Positions 51,222-61,831 of a stretch of DNA of 64,000 bases are shown here, piece by piece (the stretch's first letter is position 1; the number at the start of each line of letters is the position of its first letter). This DNA is from Allobosea sp. (GTDB lineage: Bacteria; Pseudomonadota; Alphaproteobacteria; Rhizobiales; Beijerinckiaceae): positions 48,900 through 112,899 of the forward strand of contig JAAEQB010000052.1 in NCBI GenBank assembly GCA_024231975.1. The letters are read 5' to 3'. The position numbers were made by a program, and so were the translations under genes. Under the pieces are notes generated by a model. That model had not been told where the DNA came from and ran no database searches. It saw only the letters and a program-made list of their open reading frames with translations.

Positions 51222-52340
51222 ATGCGCTTCGTTCTTGCCGCCGCCCTCGCGTTGAGCCTCTCCATCCCAGCCGCGGCCCAGCAGCGCTATCCGTCGAGCG
51301 CCGGCGAACTCGCGGTCGAGACGGTGGCGAGCGGGCTGGAGAACCCCTGGGGCCTCGCCTTCCTGCCGGACGGCCGCATGCTGGTGACCGAGCGGCCGGG
51401 CCGGCTTCGGCTGGTCGGCAGCGACGGCAAGCTCTCAGGCCCGATCTCCGGCGTGCCCAATGTCGTGGCGCGCGGGCAGGGCGGCCTGCTCGACGTCGTG
51501 CTCGACCCGAACTTCGCGCAGAACCGCTATATTTATCTCTCCTTCGCCGAGCCGCGTGCCAACGGCAACGGCACCAGTGTCGCCCGCGCGAGGTTGAGCG
51601 CCAACGGCACCGCGCTGGAGGGCTTGAGCGTGATCTTCCGGCAGATGCCGACGATCGCCAGCAACATGCATTTCGGCTCGCGACTGGTCTTCGATAGGAC
51701 AGGCGCGCTCTTCGTCACGGTCGGCGACCGCTACAGCCAGCGCGACCAGGCGCAGAACCCGGAGAACCATCTTGGCAAGATCCTGCGCATCAAGCCCGAA
51801 GGCGGTGCGCCTGCCGATAATCCGAAGAAGCCGGGCTGGGCGCCGGAGATTTGGTCGATCGGCCACCGCAATGTACAGGGCGCCGCGCTAAACCCGCAGA
51901 CAGGACAGCTCTGGACGGCCGAGCACGGTGCGCGCGGCGGCGACGAGATCAACACGCCCAAGGCCGGCCTCAATTATGGCTGGCCGGTCATCACCTACGG
52001 TATCGACTATTCCGGCGTGAAGATCGGCGAGGGCACGGCCAAGCCTGGCATGGAGCAGCCGCTGTTCTACTGGGATCCGTCGATCGCCCCCTCCGGCGCC
52101 GCCTTCTATACCGGCGACAAGTGGCCGGCTTGGAAGAACTCGCTCTTCGTCGGCGCGCTCGCCGGCCAGTTGCTGGCCCGGCTCTCGACCGATGGCGAAA
52201 AGGTCACCGGCGAGGAGCGCCTGCTGACCAGTCTCGGCGAGCGCATCCGCGACGTCCGGCAAGGGTCCGACGGTTTCCTCTATCTGCTCACCGACGACTC
52301 GAACGGCAAGATCCTGCGGGTCAGGCCGGCAACGCGCTGA
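51222..52340 (+). CDS. PQQ-dependent sugar dehydrogenase-like protein
   Basis: Six-bladed beta-propeller of the Asd/YliI soluble aldose dehydrogenase family, 372 residues, exported. The signal peptide is about 1-20 (AAALALSLSIPAAAQ). Then come VASGLENPWGLAFLPDGRMLVTERPGRL (in pieces), NIHFG-like SNMHFGSRLVFD, IGHRNVQGAALNPQTGQLW, EHGARGGDEIN and YGVDY-like YGIDYSGVK. Residues of the PQQ and calcium pocket are in the HRN and EHGARGGDE parts. The ATG at 51222 after AGGAG is better than the ATG at 51216. Confidence 0.93.
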   Translation: MRFVLAAALALSLSIPAAAQQRYPSSAGELAVETVASGLENPWGLAFLPDGRMLVTERPGRLRLVGSDGKLSGPISGVPNVVARGQGGLLDVVLDPNFAQNRYIYLSFAEPRANGNGTSVARARLSANGTALEGLSVIFRQMPTIASNMHFGSRLVFDRTGALFVTVGDRYSQRDQAQNPENHLGKILRIKPEGGAPADNPKKPGWAPEIWSIGHRNVQGAALNPQTGQLWTAEHGARGGDEINTPKAGLNYGWPVITYGIDYSGVKIGEGTAKPGMEQPLFYWDPSIAPSGAAFYTGDKWPAWKNSLFVGALAGQLLARLSTDGEKVTGEERLLTSLGERIRDVRQGSDGFLYLLTDDSNGKILRVRPATR

Positions 52341-52343
52341 GAC

Positions 52344-52655
52344 TCACGGCCCGCAATCCCATTCGCGCTCGACGACAAAGACCTTGCGGGTCGCAAGGTG
52401 CCCGTTCGTGTCGTAGAGATCGCCGACATAGTACTCGGTACCGGCCGCATCCCGCACGCTGCGGTCGACCTGTAGCGACCAGCCATAGCCGACCCGGTTT
52501 CCGCCCTTCCAGTCGCGATGCAGATTGCCTGTCGACGCCGAGGCGAGGATGCGGGCGCGCTCGTCGCTCGGCGAGCAGGTCGGTCCGGCAAGGGCGGCGC
52601 TCGTGATTGTGGCGAGGCAAAGGGCGAGCGTCATCGGCTTGAGCAAGGCGGGCAT
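52344..52655 (-). CDS. Exported hypothetical protein
   Basis: A 103-residue protein with a signal peptide (about 1-24, ALCLATITSAALA before GPTCS). The mature part has one Cys near its start and one near its end (EWDCGP), likely a disulfide, and Trp/Tyr/Gly-rich strands (DWKGGNRVGYGWSL, TEYYVGDLYDTNGH). ATG at 52655 is chosen; another at 52667 is in frame. Short gap to the methyltransferase gene. No known family. Confidence 0.65.
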   Translation of the reverse strand: MPALLKPMTLALCLATITSAALAGPTCSPSDERARILASASTGNLHRDWKGGNRVGYGWSLQVDRSVRDAAGTEYYVGDLYDTNGHLATRKVFVVEREWDCGP

Positions 52656-52677
52656 CCTTCGAGGCAATCCGGGGGAA

Positions 52678-53439
52678 TCAGGTGATCTCGGCGAGCCGCG
52701 TATCCAGCGACAGAACGAGGCACCAATGTGGCTCGAAGTCGGCTCCCAGCGGCCAGATCTGCTCCTTGAAGATCGTCAGCATGACCGCCTGATAACGCTC
52801 GAACCAGTCGCGCTGGCAAAGCACGAACTTGGTCGCGCCGACAATCGTCTCCCGGTCGATGATACACAGCGGAACGATGCCGGGATTGGCAGCGAGATAG
52901 TCCTGAACCGCGACCATCAGCGTCGGGTAGCCGGGGTGCAGCATGTCGTCGAGCACGATCAGCCCGCCGTCGGCGAGGCAGGCGGTGGCAAGCGCCAGAT
53001 CTTTGCTTAGGGCGGTGCGCGAATGCTCGCCGTCGATATGGATGAAGCGCAATTTCTCGCCGCTTGCATGGCCAATCAGTTCGGCCGGCGACATCGCGCC
53101 GGCATCGGCCTTGATGGTGACGCGACGCTCCGGGCCAATGCCGTGCTTCAGGCAGTTCGCCTCGAAGCGATCCTTCACCTCGGGGTTCGGCCATTCGAAG
53201 ATGTCGATGCCAAGCGCGATCTCGCCGGGTTCGAGCGCATGAGCCAGAGCGATGAAGAAACGGCCCTCGAAGGCGCCGATCTCTGCGATCGGCCCGCCGA
53301 CGCCTTCCTGCGTCTGCAGCCGCAGCAGGCGTGCGCAGATCGCCGCCGCAAAACGCGAGGACATGCCGACGACGCTGTCATAACCCTCGGTGAGATAGGC
53401 CTGGACGGCGGGGTTGCCGGAATCCGGGATCGGCGCCAT
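52678..53439 (-). CDS. Class I SAM methyltransferase (Methyltransf_24-like)
   Basis: A 253-residue methyltransferase. The glycine motif is PIAEIGAFEGRFFIALAHAL, followed by the acidic strand GIDIFEWPNPEVK, the conserved IHIDGEHSRTALSKDL, and LIVLDDMLHPGYPTLM. The family often methylates sugars or small phenolic/peptide substrates in secondary metabolism, and ID.G.H is the metal-site signature of the O-methyltransferase branch. Substrate unknown. It starts just upstream of a DUF486 gene on the same strand. Confidence 0.85.
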   Translation of the reverse strand: MAPIPDSGNPAVQAYLTEGYDSVVGMSSRFAAAICARLLRLQTQEGVGGPIAEIGAFEGRFFIALAHALEPGEIALGIDIFEWPNPEVKDRFEANCLKHGIGPERRVTIKADAGAMSPAELIGHASGEKLRFIHIDGEHSRTALSKDLALATACLADGGLIVLDDMLHPGYPTLMVAVQDYLAANPGIVPLCIIDRETIVGATKFVLCQRDWFERYQAVMLTIFKEQIWPLGADFEPHWCLVLSLDTRLAEIT

Positions 53440-53443
53440 CGCT

Positions 53444-53800
53444 TCAGGCCTTGGCGTGGAAGATGAAGAAGGCGCCGGCCGCGATCAGCGCAAAGCCGAT
53501 CGCGTGGTTCCAGGTCAGCTGCTCCTTTAGCCAGAACACCGAGAAACCAGCGAAGACGCAGAGCGTGATCACCTCCTGCATCGTCTTCAGCTCCGCTGCC
53601 GAATAGACGCCGGAGCCGATGCGGTTGGCCGGCACGGCGAGCATGTATTCCGGCAAGGCGATCATCCAGCTCGCCAGGATCGCCAGCCAGATCGCCGTGC
53701 TCTTGTAGGAGAGATGGCCATACCAGGCGAAGGTCATGAACACGTTCGAGCCGATCAGCATGCCGATCGGCAAGAGATGGGCGGTGCTGAGAGCTGGCAT
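53444..53800 (-). CDS. DUF486 family small membrane protein
   Basis: A 118-residue protein with four membrane helices of the DMT/EmrE-like fold. It starts LLPIGMLIGSNVFMTFAWYGHL and has WLAILASWMIALPEYMLAVPANRIG and LKTMQEVITLCVFAGFSVFWLKEQ, the family core. Transport function is assumed from fold only. It is four bases from the methyltransferase gene downstream and 41 bases from the SemiSWEET gene upstream. Confidence 0.92.
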   Translation of the reverse strand: MPALSTAHLLPIGMLIGSNVFMTFAWYGHLSYKSTAIWLAILASWMIALPEYMLAVPANRIGSGVYSAAELKTMQEVITLCVFAGFSVFWLKEQLTWNHAIGFALIAAGAFFIFHAKA

Positions 53801-53841
53801 GGTGGGGTCCGGAATTGTGCAGGATTGGCGGGATGAACGAC

Positions 53842-54102
53842 TCAGCCGTAGCGAAGTTTCATCGTCAGGATGATCAGCACCAGCGCGAGCGTCACCGTAT
53901 TGGCGCCGATCAGCGGCCAGGAGGCGATCAGCACGCCATAGATCAGCCAGAGCACGATGCCGGTGGCGAATAGCGCCTGCGTCCACAACGAGATGCCGCT
54001 GGTGTCGCGGGTGCGGATCGTCTGCCAGGCCTGTGGCAGCCAGCAGAAGGTGGTCAGCAGGGCGGCGCAGAAGCCGAGCGCTTCGATGGCGGCGGTGGAC
54101 AT
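53842..54102 (-). CDS. SemiSWEET sugar transporter
   Basis: An 86-residue, three-helix PQ-loop protein that would work as a dimer to move sugars across the inner membrane. The PQ motif is WLPQAWQTIRTRDTSGIS in the first helix pair, and the second helix has a WLIYGVLIASWPLIGAN. The ATG at 54102 gives the usual SemiSWEET length; earlier ATGs add an unlike leader. Located in a minus-strand unit with a DUF486 gene. Confidence 0.92.
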   Translation of the reverse strand: MSTAAIEALGFCAALLTTFCWLPQAWQTIRTRDTSGISLWTQALFATGIVLWLIYGVLIASWPLIGANTVTLALVLIILTMKLRYG

Positions 54103-54246
54103 GCGGGCCTGCGGCGATTCGCGCGGGGAGGAGAACGCACAAGACATAGCCGGTTTCGGCATTCTGCGCTCGGCAGGCATCGCATGGTTAACCTCCATTA
54201 ACCGCAGCGCCCTAGTTTTGCGTCAATCCTGCGATTCGGTGGACCT

Positions 54247-55428
54247 ATGCGCGCTTCGATCCTGGCCCTGCCTTTCCTGCTCCTCGCCGCGACCGGCGCG
54301 CGGGCTGATTTCGACTCCTGCGTTGCCGGGCTGCGCTCGGCGGCTGCGGCCAAGGGCGTCTCCGGCGCCACCTTCGACCGCGCCATGGCGGGCGTCACGC
54401 CCGACATGAAGGTGATCGAGGCGATGAACAACCAGCCGGAGTTCAAGACGCCGATCTGGGACTATCTCGGCACGCTGGTCGACGATGAGAAGGTCGCCGA
54501 AGGGCGCTCGATGATGCGCCAGCACGCCTCGACCCTCGCCGCCGCCGAGCAGCGCTTCGGCGTTGATCGCCATACCATCGCGGCGGTCTGGGGCGTGGAA
54601 AGCGATTTCGGCAAGGCGCGGGGCAAGATGCCGCTGGTCCAGGCACTCTCGACCGGCGCCTGCCTGGCGCCGCGCCGCAACGCCTTCTTCAAGGGCGAAT
54701 TGATCGCCACCCTGCAGATCATCCAGCGCGGCGATGTTCGCCCCGAGCGCCTGTTTGGTTCCTGGGCTGGTGCTTTCGGCCACACCCAGTTCATCCCCTC
54801 GACCTATCTCAGGCTCGCGGTCGACGGCGATGGCGACGGCCGGCGCGACCTCGTCGATTCCATTCCCGATGCGCTGCATTCTACCGCCAATTTCATGGCC
54901 AAGGCCGGCTGGGTCACCGGCGCGACCTGGGGCTACGAGGTCCGCGTGCCCGGCAGCTATTCCGGTGGGACGGGGCGCAATCCGAAGCGGCCGGTGTCGC
55001 ATTGGGCGAGCCAGGGCATCGTCAAGTTCGACGGCTCGGCGCTCTCCGGCTCCGGCAATGCCGGCCTGCTGATGCCGGCCGGCCGCAACGGCCCGGCCTT
55101 CCTCGTCTTCAAGAACTACGACGCCGCCTACAGCTATAATGGCGCCGATTCCTATGCCCTCGCCATCTCGCTGCTCTCCGACCGTCTGCGCGGCCGGCCG
55201 GGCGTGCAGGGCGAGTGGCCGACCGACGATCTGCCGCTGTCGCGCGAGCAGCGCCGCGAACTGCAGCGCCTCTTGATCCAGCGTGGCTACAATGTCGGCG
55301 AGCCCGACGGCGCCGTCGGCGCGTTGACCCGGGCGGCGATCAAGGAGATCGAAGGCAAGATCGGCATGCCGCAGACCGGCCGCCCCGGCGAGAAGGTCCT
55401 ACGCGCGCTGAAGGGCGGGCGCGTCTGA
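54247..55428 (+). CDS. MltB-type lytic murein transglycosylase with PG-binding domain
   Basis: A 393-residue periplasmic enzyme that cleaves peptidoglycan to 1,6-anhydromuropeptides. A signal peptide (1-20, GARA before DFDSC) comes first, then the slt70/MltB core with catalytic Glu in AVWGVESDFGKARG, SWAGAFGHTQFIPSTYLRLAVDGDGDGRRD (in pieces) and FLVFKNYDAAYSYNGADSYALAI near the end. A C-terminal peptidoglycan_binding_1 domain (about 325-390) has LQRLLIQRGYNVGEPDGAVGALTRAAI. Stand-alone gene. Confidence 0.95.
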   Translation: MRASILALPFLLLAATGARADFDSCVAGLRSAAAAKGVSGATFDRAMAGVTPDMKVIEAMNNQPEFKTPIWDYLGTLVDDEKVAEGRSMMRQHASTLAAAEQRFGVDRHTIAAVWGVESDFGKARGKMPLVQALSTGACLAPRRNAFFKGELIATLQIIQRGDVRPERLFGSWAGAFGHTQFIPSTYLRLAVDGDGDGRRDLVDSIPDALHSTANFMAKAGWVTGATWGYEVRVPGSYSGGTGRNPKRPVSHWASQGIVKFDGSALSGSGNAGLLMPAGRNGPAFLVFKNYDAAYSYNGADSYALAISLLSDRLRGRPGVQGEWPTDDLPLSREQRRELQRLLIQRGYNVGEPDGAVGALTRAAIKEIEGKIGMPQTGRPGEKVLRALKGGRV

Positions 55429-55495
55429 CGCAGGAAACGGGTGGGCTAAGGCCCATCCGCCGGGCAGAGGATGGGCTCATCCTCGGAGCCCTGCC

Positions 55496-55885
55496 ATGAC
55501 CCGCCGCCTCATCTCCACCGGCTCGCCCTTCGAGCGCTCCTTCGGCTATTCCCGCGCCGTCGTCGACGGAGATCTCGTCTTCGTCTCCGGCACCACCGGC
55601 TACGACTACGCCACCATGACGCTGCCGGACGACGCCGCCGAGCAGGCGCGCAACATCTTCCGCACGCTGGAGGCGGTGCTGACTGAGGCCGGCTCCTCGC
55701 TCGCGCAGGTGGTCCGGGCTCAGTATTTCGTCACCGACCGGAGCTATTGCGAGCCGGTGCTCGCCGTCTGCGGCGAGGTCTTCCGCGAGATCCGCCCGGC
55801 AGGAGGCATGTACATCGTCGCCGGCCTGCTCAAGCCGGAGATGAAGGTCGAGATCGAGGTGACGGCGCGGCTGGCATCGGCCTGA
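55496..55885 (+). CDS. RidA family enamine/imine deaminase
   Basis: A 129-residue protein of the RidA/YjgF family, trimeric and cytosolic, hydrolysing reactive imines from PLP enzymes. Residues include FGYSRAVVDGDLVFVSGTTGYD, AEQARNIFRTLEAVLTEAGSSLAQVV, and GMYIVAGLLKPEMKVEIEVTA. The conserved C-terminal Arg-containing QYFVTDRSYCEPVL substitutes for the canonical motif, so it belongs to a sub-branch and the catalytic arginine is not fully certain. A GCCCATCC/GGATGGGC dyad lies just upstream. Confidence 0.9.
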   Translation: MTRRLISTGSPFERSFGYSRAVVDGDLVFVSGTTGYDYATMTLPDDAAEQARNIFRTLEAVLTEAGSSLAQVVRAQYFVTDRSYCEPVLAVCGEVFREIRPAGGMYIVAGLLKPEMKVEIEVTARLASA

Positions 55886-55984
55886 GTATCCGCCGCAGCG
55901 GGGCAGGGCTGCAATCCTGGCCTTGCGCCCATCGCAACGCGCCCCTAAGCAGCCAGCGCATTTCTGTTGCGCGAGGCTCAACCC

Positions 55985-57094
55985 ATGGCGAACCACAAGC
56001 TCCTGCTGCTCCCCGGCGACGGCATCGGCCCCGAGGTCATGGGGCAGGTCGAGAAGATCGTTTCCTGGTTCGAGAAGCAGGGCCTCGGCTCGTTCTCGCT
56101 CGAGCGCGGCCTCGTCGGCGGCATCGCCTACGACACCCACAAAGCGGCGATCTCTGAGGGGGACATGAAGCTCGCCCAGGAGGCTGACGCCGTGCTCTTC
56201 GGCGCTGTCGGCGGTCCGAAATGGGCTGACGTGCCCTATCAGCACCGCCCCGAGGCCGGTCTGCTGCGCCTGCGCAAGGATCTCGGCCTGTTCGCCAACC
56301 TGCGTCCGGCGATCTGCTATCCGGCGCTGGCCTCGGCCTCGTCGTTGAAGCCGGAAGTGGTCGAAGGCCTCGACATCCTGATCGTGCGCGAGCTCACCGG
56401 CGGCGTCTATTTCGGCGAGCCCAAGGAGATCGTCACGCTTGAGGACGGCTCCAAGCGCGGCGTCGACACCCAGCTCTACACCACCGGCGAGATCGAGCGC
56501 ATCTGCGCCGTCGCCTTCGAGCTGGCGCGCACCCGCCGCAACAAGGTCTCCTCGGCCGAGAAGCACAACGTCATGAAGACCGGCGTGCTCTGGAAGCAGA
56601 CGGTCACCGCCCTGCACGCCAAGAGCTACAAGGACGTCGAGCTCGAGCATGTGCTGGCCGACAACTGCGCCATGCAGCTGGTACGCTGGCCCAAGCAGTA
56701 CGACGTCATCGTCTGCGACAACCTCTTCGGCGACATCCTCTCCGACGTCGCGGCGATGCTGACTGGCTCTCTCGGCATGCTGCCTTCGGCCTCGCTCGGC
56801 GCCGAGGATCCGGCCACCGGCAAGCGCAAGGCGCTCTATGAACCCGTGCACGGCTCGGCGCCCGACATCGCCGGCAAGGGCCTGGCGAACCCGATCGCGA
56901 TGATCGGCTCCTTCGCCATGGCGCTGCGCTATTCCTTCGGCGCCGGCGAGGCGGCCGATCGGCTCGAAGGCGCGATCGCCGACGTGCTCGGCGCCGGCAC
57001 CCGCACCAAGGACATCGCCGCGCCCGGCGCCAACGCCGTCTCGACCACCGAGATGGGCGACGCCATCGTCAAGGCCCTCGAAGCGCGCGGCTGA
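55985..57094 (+). CDS. leuB: 3-isopropylmalate dehydrogenase
   Basis: NAD-linked oxidative decarboxylase of leucine synthesis, 369 residues. Landmarks are LLLPGDGIGPEVM, AVLFGAVGGPKW, LRLRKDLGLFANLRPA, ELTGGVYFGEP and VCDNLFGDILSDVAAMLTGSLGMLPSASLG (in pieces). The ATG at 55985 after GCGAGG gives the normal start; an upstream ATG adds six codons. It is 42 kb away from leuC and leuD, so the leu genes are not one operon here. Confidence 0.97.
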   Translation: MANHKLLLLPGDGIGPEVMGQVEKIVSWFEKQGLGSFSLERGLVGGIAYDTHKAAISEGDMKLAQEADAVLFGAVGGPKWADVPYQHRPEAGLLRLRKDLGLFANLRPAICYPALASASSLKPEVVEGLDILIVRELTGGVYFGEPKEIVTLEDGSKRGVDTQLYTTGEIERICAVAFELARTRRNKVSSAEKHNVMKTGVLWKQTVTALHAKSYKDVELEHVLADNCAMQLVRWPKQYDVIVCDNLFGDILSDVAAMLTGSLGMLPSASLGAEDPATGKRKALYEPVHGSAPDIAGKGLANPIAMIGSFAMALRYSFGAGEAADRLEGAIADVLGAGTRTKDIAAPGANAVSTTEMGDAIVKALEARG

Positions 57095-57136
57095 GGCGCG
57101 CGCCGAAGCCGCTACGGCGCTTGGGGCGGCGACAAA

Positions 57137-57167
57137 CCCGGAAGCCCGCGGCAGCGGTGCTTCCGGG
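57137..57167. terminator. Hairpin between convergent leuB and TPR gene
   Basis: Perfect 9-bp arms CCCGGAAGC (57137-57145) and GCTTCCGGG (57159-57167) with a 13-base GC-rich loop. There is only a short T-run on the minus-strand side, so termination may be weak or rho-assisted. Confidence 0.45.
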
Positions 57168-57175
57168 AGAGCCCC

Positions 57176-58030
57176 TCAGCGCTTCTGGAGTTCGGCTTCG
57201 GCGTTCTTGAGGAGGGCCGCGAAGGCGACGTTCTTCGGGTCGAGTCGCATGGCCTGGCTCAGGTCGGCGGCACCTGTCTTGAGGTCGCCGAGCTGCAGAC
57301 GGGCGGCGCCGCGATAGCCCCAGGCCAGGGCCATCCGCGGGTCGAGGCCGATCGCGCGGTCGAAATCCTCGATCGCTGGCGCGAACGCGCTCATCATGAA
57401 GCGTGCGACGCCGCGGCTGTGCCAGATCACCGCGCGGTCGGGAACGAGCTTGCCGGCCTGGCCGAAATCCTCGATCGCCCGGTCCAACTGGCTGAGCTTG
57501 GTCCGGGCCAGCCCGCGATTGTACCAGGCCGTGCCGAGCCCGGGATCGGCCGCGAGGGCGGCGTCGTAATCGGCGACGGCGCGTTCGGCATCGCCGTTGC
57601 GGTAAAAGAGCAGGCCGCGATCGTTCAGCAGGACCGCGAGTTCGTGCCCGCTGAAACGCTTCGACGCGATCAGGCGGCCGCAGGCCTCGATCGCTGGTTG
57701 ACCGGTGGACTTATGGCAGAGCACATCGTCGGCATTCGGCACTTGCGCGGTGGCTCTGCCGAGATCGGACTGGCTGACGACGATAAAGCCGGCGACGGCA
57801 AGGCCAGCGTAGTTGGCCCGGCTGTTTGCAAAGCGGGCATCGGGTTGGCGCATCACTGATCGGGCGACAAAGAAAATCGCGGCGCTGGCGAGATAGAAGA
57901 TCAGCACGACACCCAGCATGTCGCCGACGGGACTGCCCCAATCCCCCTGGCTCGCCGCTCGCGCCCAGCGGCCGCCGTTGAGGATCAGCATCAGCATCGC
58001 GAGGACCATCAGCGACAGGCTCTGGGGCAT
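57176..58030 (-). CDS. Membrane-anchored TPR protein
   Basis: A 284-residue protein. Two N-terminal hydrophobic helices (about 5-20 and 38-58) anchor it in the inner membrane, a third may lie near 72-88 (NYAGLAVAGFIVVS), and a Cys-rich linker follows (DDVLCHKSTGQPAIEACGRL). Then come about four tetratricopeptide repeats with the NRGL, YNRGLART, WHSRGVAR and WGYRGAARLQLGD signatures. The repeats probably face the periplasm and scaffold partners. The start is the ATG 58030; a longer frame is unlike. Partners unknown. Confidence 0.85.
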   Translation of the reverse strand: MPQSLSLMVLAMLMLILNGGRWARAASQGDWGSPVGDMLGVVLIFYLASAAIFFVARSVMRQPDARFANSRANYAGLAVAGFIVVSQSDLGRATAQVPNADDVLCHKSTGQPAIEACGRLIASKRFSGHELAVLLNDRGLLFYRNGDAERAVADYDAALAADPGLGTAWYNRGLARTKLSQLDRAIEDFGQAGKLVPDRAVIWHSRGVARFMMSAFAPAIEDFDRAIGLDPRMALAWGYRGAARLQLGDLKTGAADLSQAMRLDPKNVAFAALLKNAEAELQKR

Positions 58031-58089
58031 CGGATCGCTCTCGGTGACTCTCGATCTTCTACCACCGGGTGGTGGTGCACCCAAGCTGC

Positions 58090-59814
<1,725 letters not shown>

Positions 59815-59905
59815 GGCGGGCGGGCCTTAGCATGCGGCGCGGTCTGGGGCCATTCGCTGGAAACGGGGCGGGGAGGCGCCCGCGCAGCGGCGGCCTTGGC
59901 CAAGT

Positions 59906-60826
59906 CTAGCGGGAGCTTGCGTTTCCGGTTTCCGCCATCTGCCTGAATTCCCCCGGAGCCATGCCGAACTCGCGCCGGAACATCCGGTTGAAATTGGCCT
60001 GGTCGAGGAAGCCCGACCTGAACGCGACCGAGCCGATCGCCGTGGCGGGCTCCGCCAGCAGGAGGTCTCGGGCATGTCGCAGCCGCGCGGCCCAGATCGC
60101 AGCGGCGACGCCCGCCGGCTCATGCTCGAAAGCGCGATAGAGCGAAGCGCGCGAGCAGCCCAATGCGGTCGCCAGGGATTCGACGGTCAGTTCCGGATCG
60201 GCATGGCGCTGCGCGATCAACTGGCGGGTCGCGGCCAGAAGCGATGGCCTGTCGCGCTCCATCGTGCGGGCCACGTCGCCGGCCAGCACGAGGCGCGCGA
60301 ACCGGACTGCGATATCGACGGCAATGCGCCGCTCGTCGCTCGACAGGGCGCTCATCTCGGTCGCGAGCGCGCGCAAATGGGAGATCAGGAGCTTGACCGC
60401 GCCGCCTTGCGCCAGGCGCCCGACGCTCTGGCGGCCGGCGCTGCGCTGGAACACCACGCCGAGCTCGCGGTGCTCCAGCCAGTTCGCCCGGATCGGCTGG
60501 GCGAAATCGGTGACATAGACGTCGCCCGCCCGCAGCAGCAGGCGGCTATCGTCGAAACTCACTTCGGAGCGCCCATCCAGGACGAGCCCGACATAGATCT
60601 CGTCGCCCTTGTCGGCCCGGCAGCGCTGCTGCGAGCGCTCGACCCGGATCGAAGTGGAGAAATGGTCCCAGAATTCTCCGGCATCGCCGGCCACGCGCCG
60701 CAGCCTGGCATGAAAGGGCGCATCACCCTTGCCACGCCGCTCGATCGACATGCGTTTCAGGACTGTCTGGGACCAGAAGTCCAACGGGTCGCCCCGCTCA
60801 AGCCCGCTGGTGGATATCTCCATCAT
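59906..60826 (-). CDS. AraC-family transcriptional regulator
   Basis: A 306-residue regulator with an N-terminal AraC-type ligand-binding domain (residues about 15-190; LVLDGRSEVSFDDSRLLLRAGDVYVTDFAQP) and a C-terminal double helix-turn-helix (about 205-300; TVESLATALGCSRASLYRAFEHEPAG, then IGSVAFRSGFLDQANFNRMFRREFGMAPGEFRQM). It is divergent from the exported inhibitor-like gene and the autotransporter, across a 216-base gap. Start at ATG 60826; ATG 60823 is equally possible. Confidence 0.93.
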   Translation of the reverse strand: MMEISTSGLERGDPLDFWSQTVLKRMSIERRGKGDAPFHARLRRVAGDAGEFWDHFSTSIRVERSQQRCRADKGDEIYVGLVLDGRSEVSFDDSRLLLRAGDVYVTDFAQPIRANWLEHRELGVVFQRSAGRQSVGRLAQGGAVKLLISHLRALATEMSALSSDERRIAVDIAVRFARLVLAGDVARTMERDRPSLLAATRQLIAQRHADPELTVESLATALGCSRASLYRAFEHEPAGVAAAIWAARLRHARDLLLAEPATAIGSVAFRSGFLDQANFNRMFRREFGMAPGEFRQMAETGNASSR

Positions 60827-61008
60827 GCCAGCTCTGCGCCCCCGTCGAGATCGATGACCGCCGCCATGTGAGACGCGCCGGCCCAAGCCCGCCGGTCGAG
60901 CATCAGGGCAGGAATCGGCACCTTGGATGACGAGAGCTTGGCTCGCCTGAGACGGCAGGACAAGTCGCCAGGAGACGCTACGCCTAACAGCTCCTTGTGC
61001 CGGCAATC

Positions 61009-61018
61009 CACAATTGTG
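61009..61018. promoter_or_regulatory. Small palindrome upstream of the inhibitor-like gene
   Basis: CACAATTGTG, a perfect 10-bp palindrome 25 bases ahead of the start of the inhibitor-like gene and within the gap to the AraC gene. Short enough to occur by chance; listed as a candidate operator only. Confidence 0.3.
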
Positions 61019-61042
61019 TCGGATTCTGCTGGAGGAGGGCGA

Positions 61043-61831
61043 GTGCCCAGCTTACGTCGCTTGTCTGGAACGCGCTTCGCCTGGCTCGCGCGACATGCTG
61101 CTGTTGCCGCTGTCGGCCTGGTGCTTGTTCTCGCCTCTCACCCCGCTTTGGCTCAATCGGGGCGTGGCGGCTTTTTCGCCGGCACCTGGTCGGTACGGCT
61201 CACCGATCCTTTCGGGAGCCGGCAGAGCTGCAGCATCGAGCTGACGGCGCCGGGCAGCATCATGGGCGGCAATCGCGCCAATCCCCGCGGCTGCGGTGCC
61301 GTTCTGGCCAATGTATCGCGCTGGCAGGAATGGCGCGGTGGCATTTCGCTGAACGATATCTCCGATAGGCCGCTCATCGTGCTCCGCGCCGGGCGTGGCG
61401 GGCTGTCCGGAACCGACGAGGCCGGGCGCCCGATCCGGCTGAGTACTGCCGGGAGGCAGGGCGGCTACGCGACTGGCCAGCCCTCATTCGGCTGGTCGCC
61501 GTTTTCGCCGGGATGCTCGGTCTATTACGGGCAGTCGGAACGCTGCGCCGAGACCAGGGACATGACCGCGCCCTGGCTCGCGCCAGGACAAACCGCGACG
61601 GTCAGGGTCGTCTACCCCGCCAATCTGCGCCAGTCGCCCTCGCTCGGCGCGCGTATCCTCGCCCTCATCCCCGTCGACACCTGCATCATCGCCGACTCCT
61701 GCGCGCGGCAGGGCGATGGGGCGCAATGGTGCCGCATGCACTGGTCCGGCCTCACCGGCTACGTCGTCAAGACCTTCGAGCGCGACGGGCGACGGCAAAT
61801 TCTCTTCTCGAACGGCTGTGGGCCCGGTTGA
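61043..61831 (+). CDS. Exported protein with AprI/Inh-like and SH3-like domains
   Basis: A 262-residue secreted protein from a GTG at 61043 just after GGAGGAGG. A signal peptide (about 1-38, ending ALA before QSGRG) is followed by a small beta-barrel domain (GTWSVRLTDPFGSRQSCSIELTAPG to about residue 135). It has the look of AprI/Inh or Omp19-type inhibitors: GTW start, a Cys pair, W-EWRGGISL. A C-terminal bacterial SH3-like domain (ATVRVVYPANLRQSPSLGARILALIP, CRMHWSGLTGYVVKTF) completes it. The stop overlaps the autotransporter start (TGATG), so it may protect or bind that protein. Confidence 0.75.
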   Translation: MPSLRRLSGTRFAWLARHAAVAAVGLVLVLASHPALAQSGRGGFFAGTWSVRLTDPFGSRQSCSIELTAPGSIMGGNRANPRGCGAVLANVSRWQEWRGGISLNDISDRPLIVLRAGRGGLSGTDEAGRPIRLSTAGRQGGYATGQPSFGWSPFSPGCSVYYGQSERCAETRDMTAPWLAPGQTATVRVVYPANLRQSPSLGARILALIPVDTCIIADSCARQGDGAQWCRMHWSGLTGYVVKTFERDGRRQILFSNGCGPG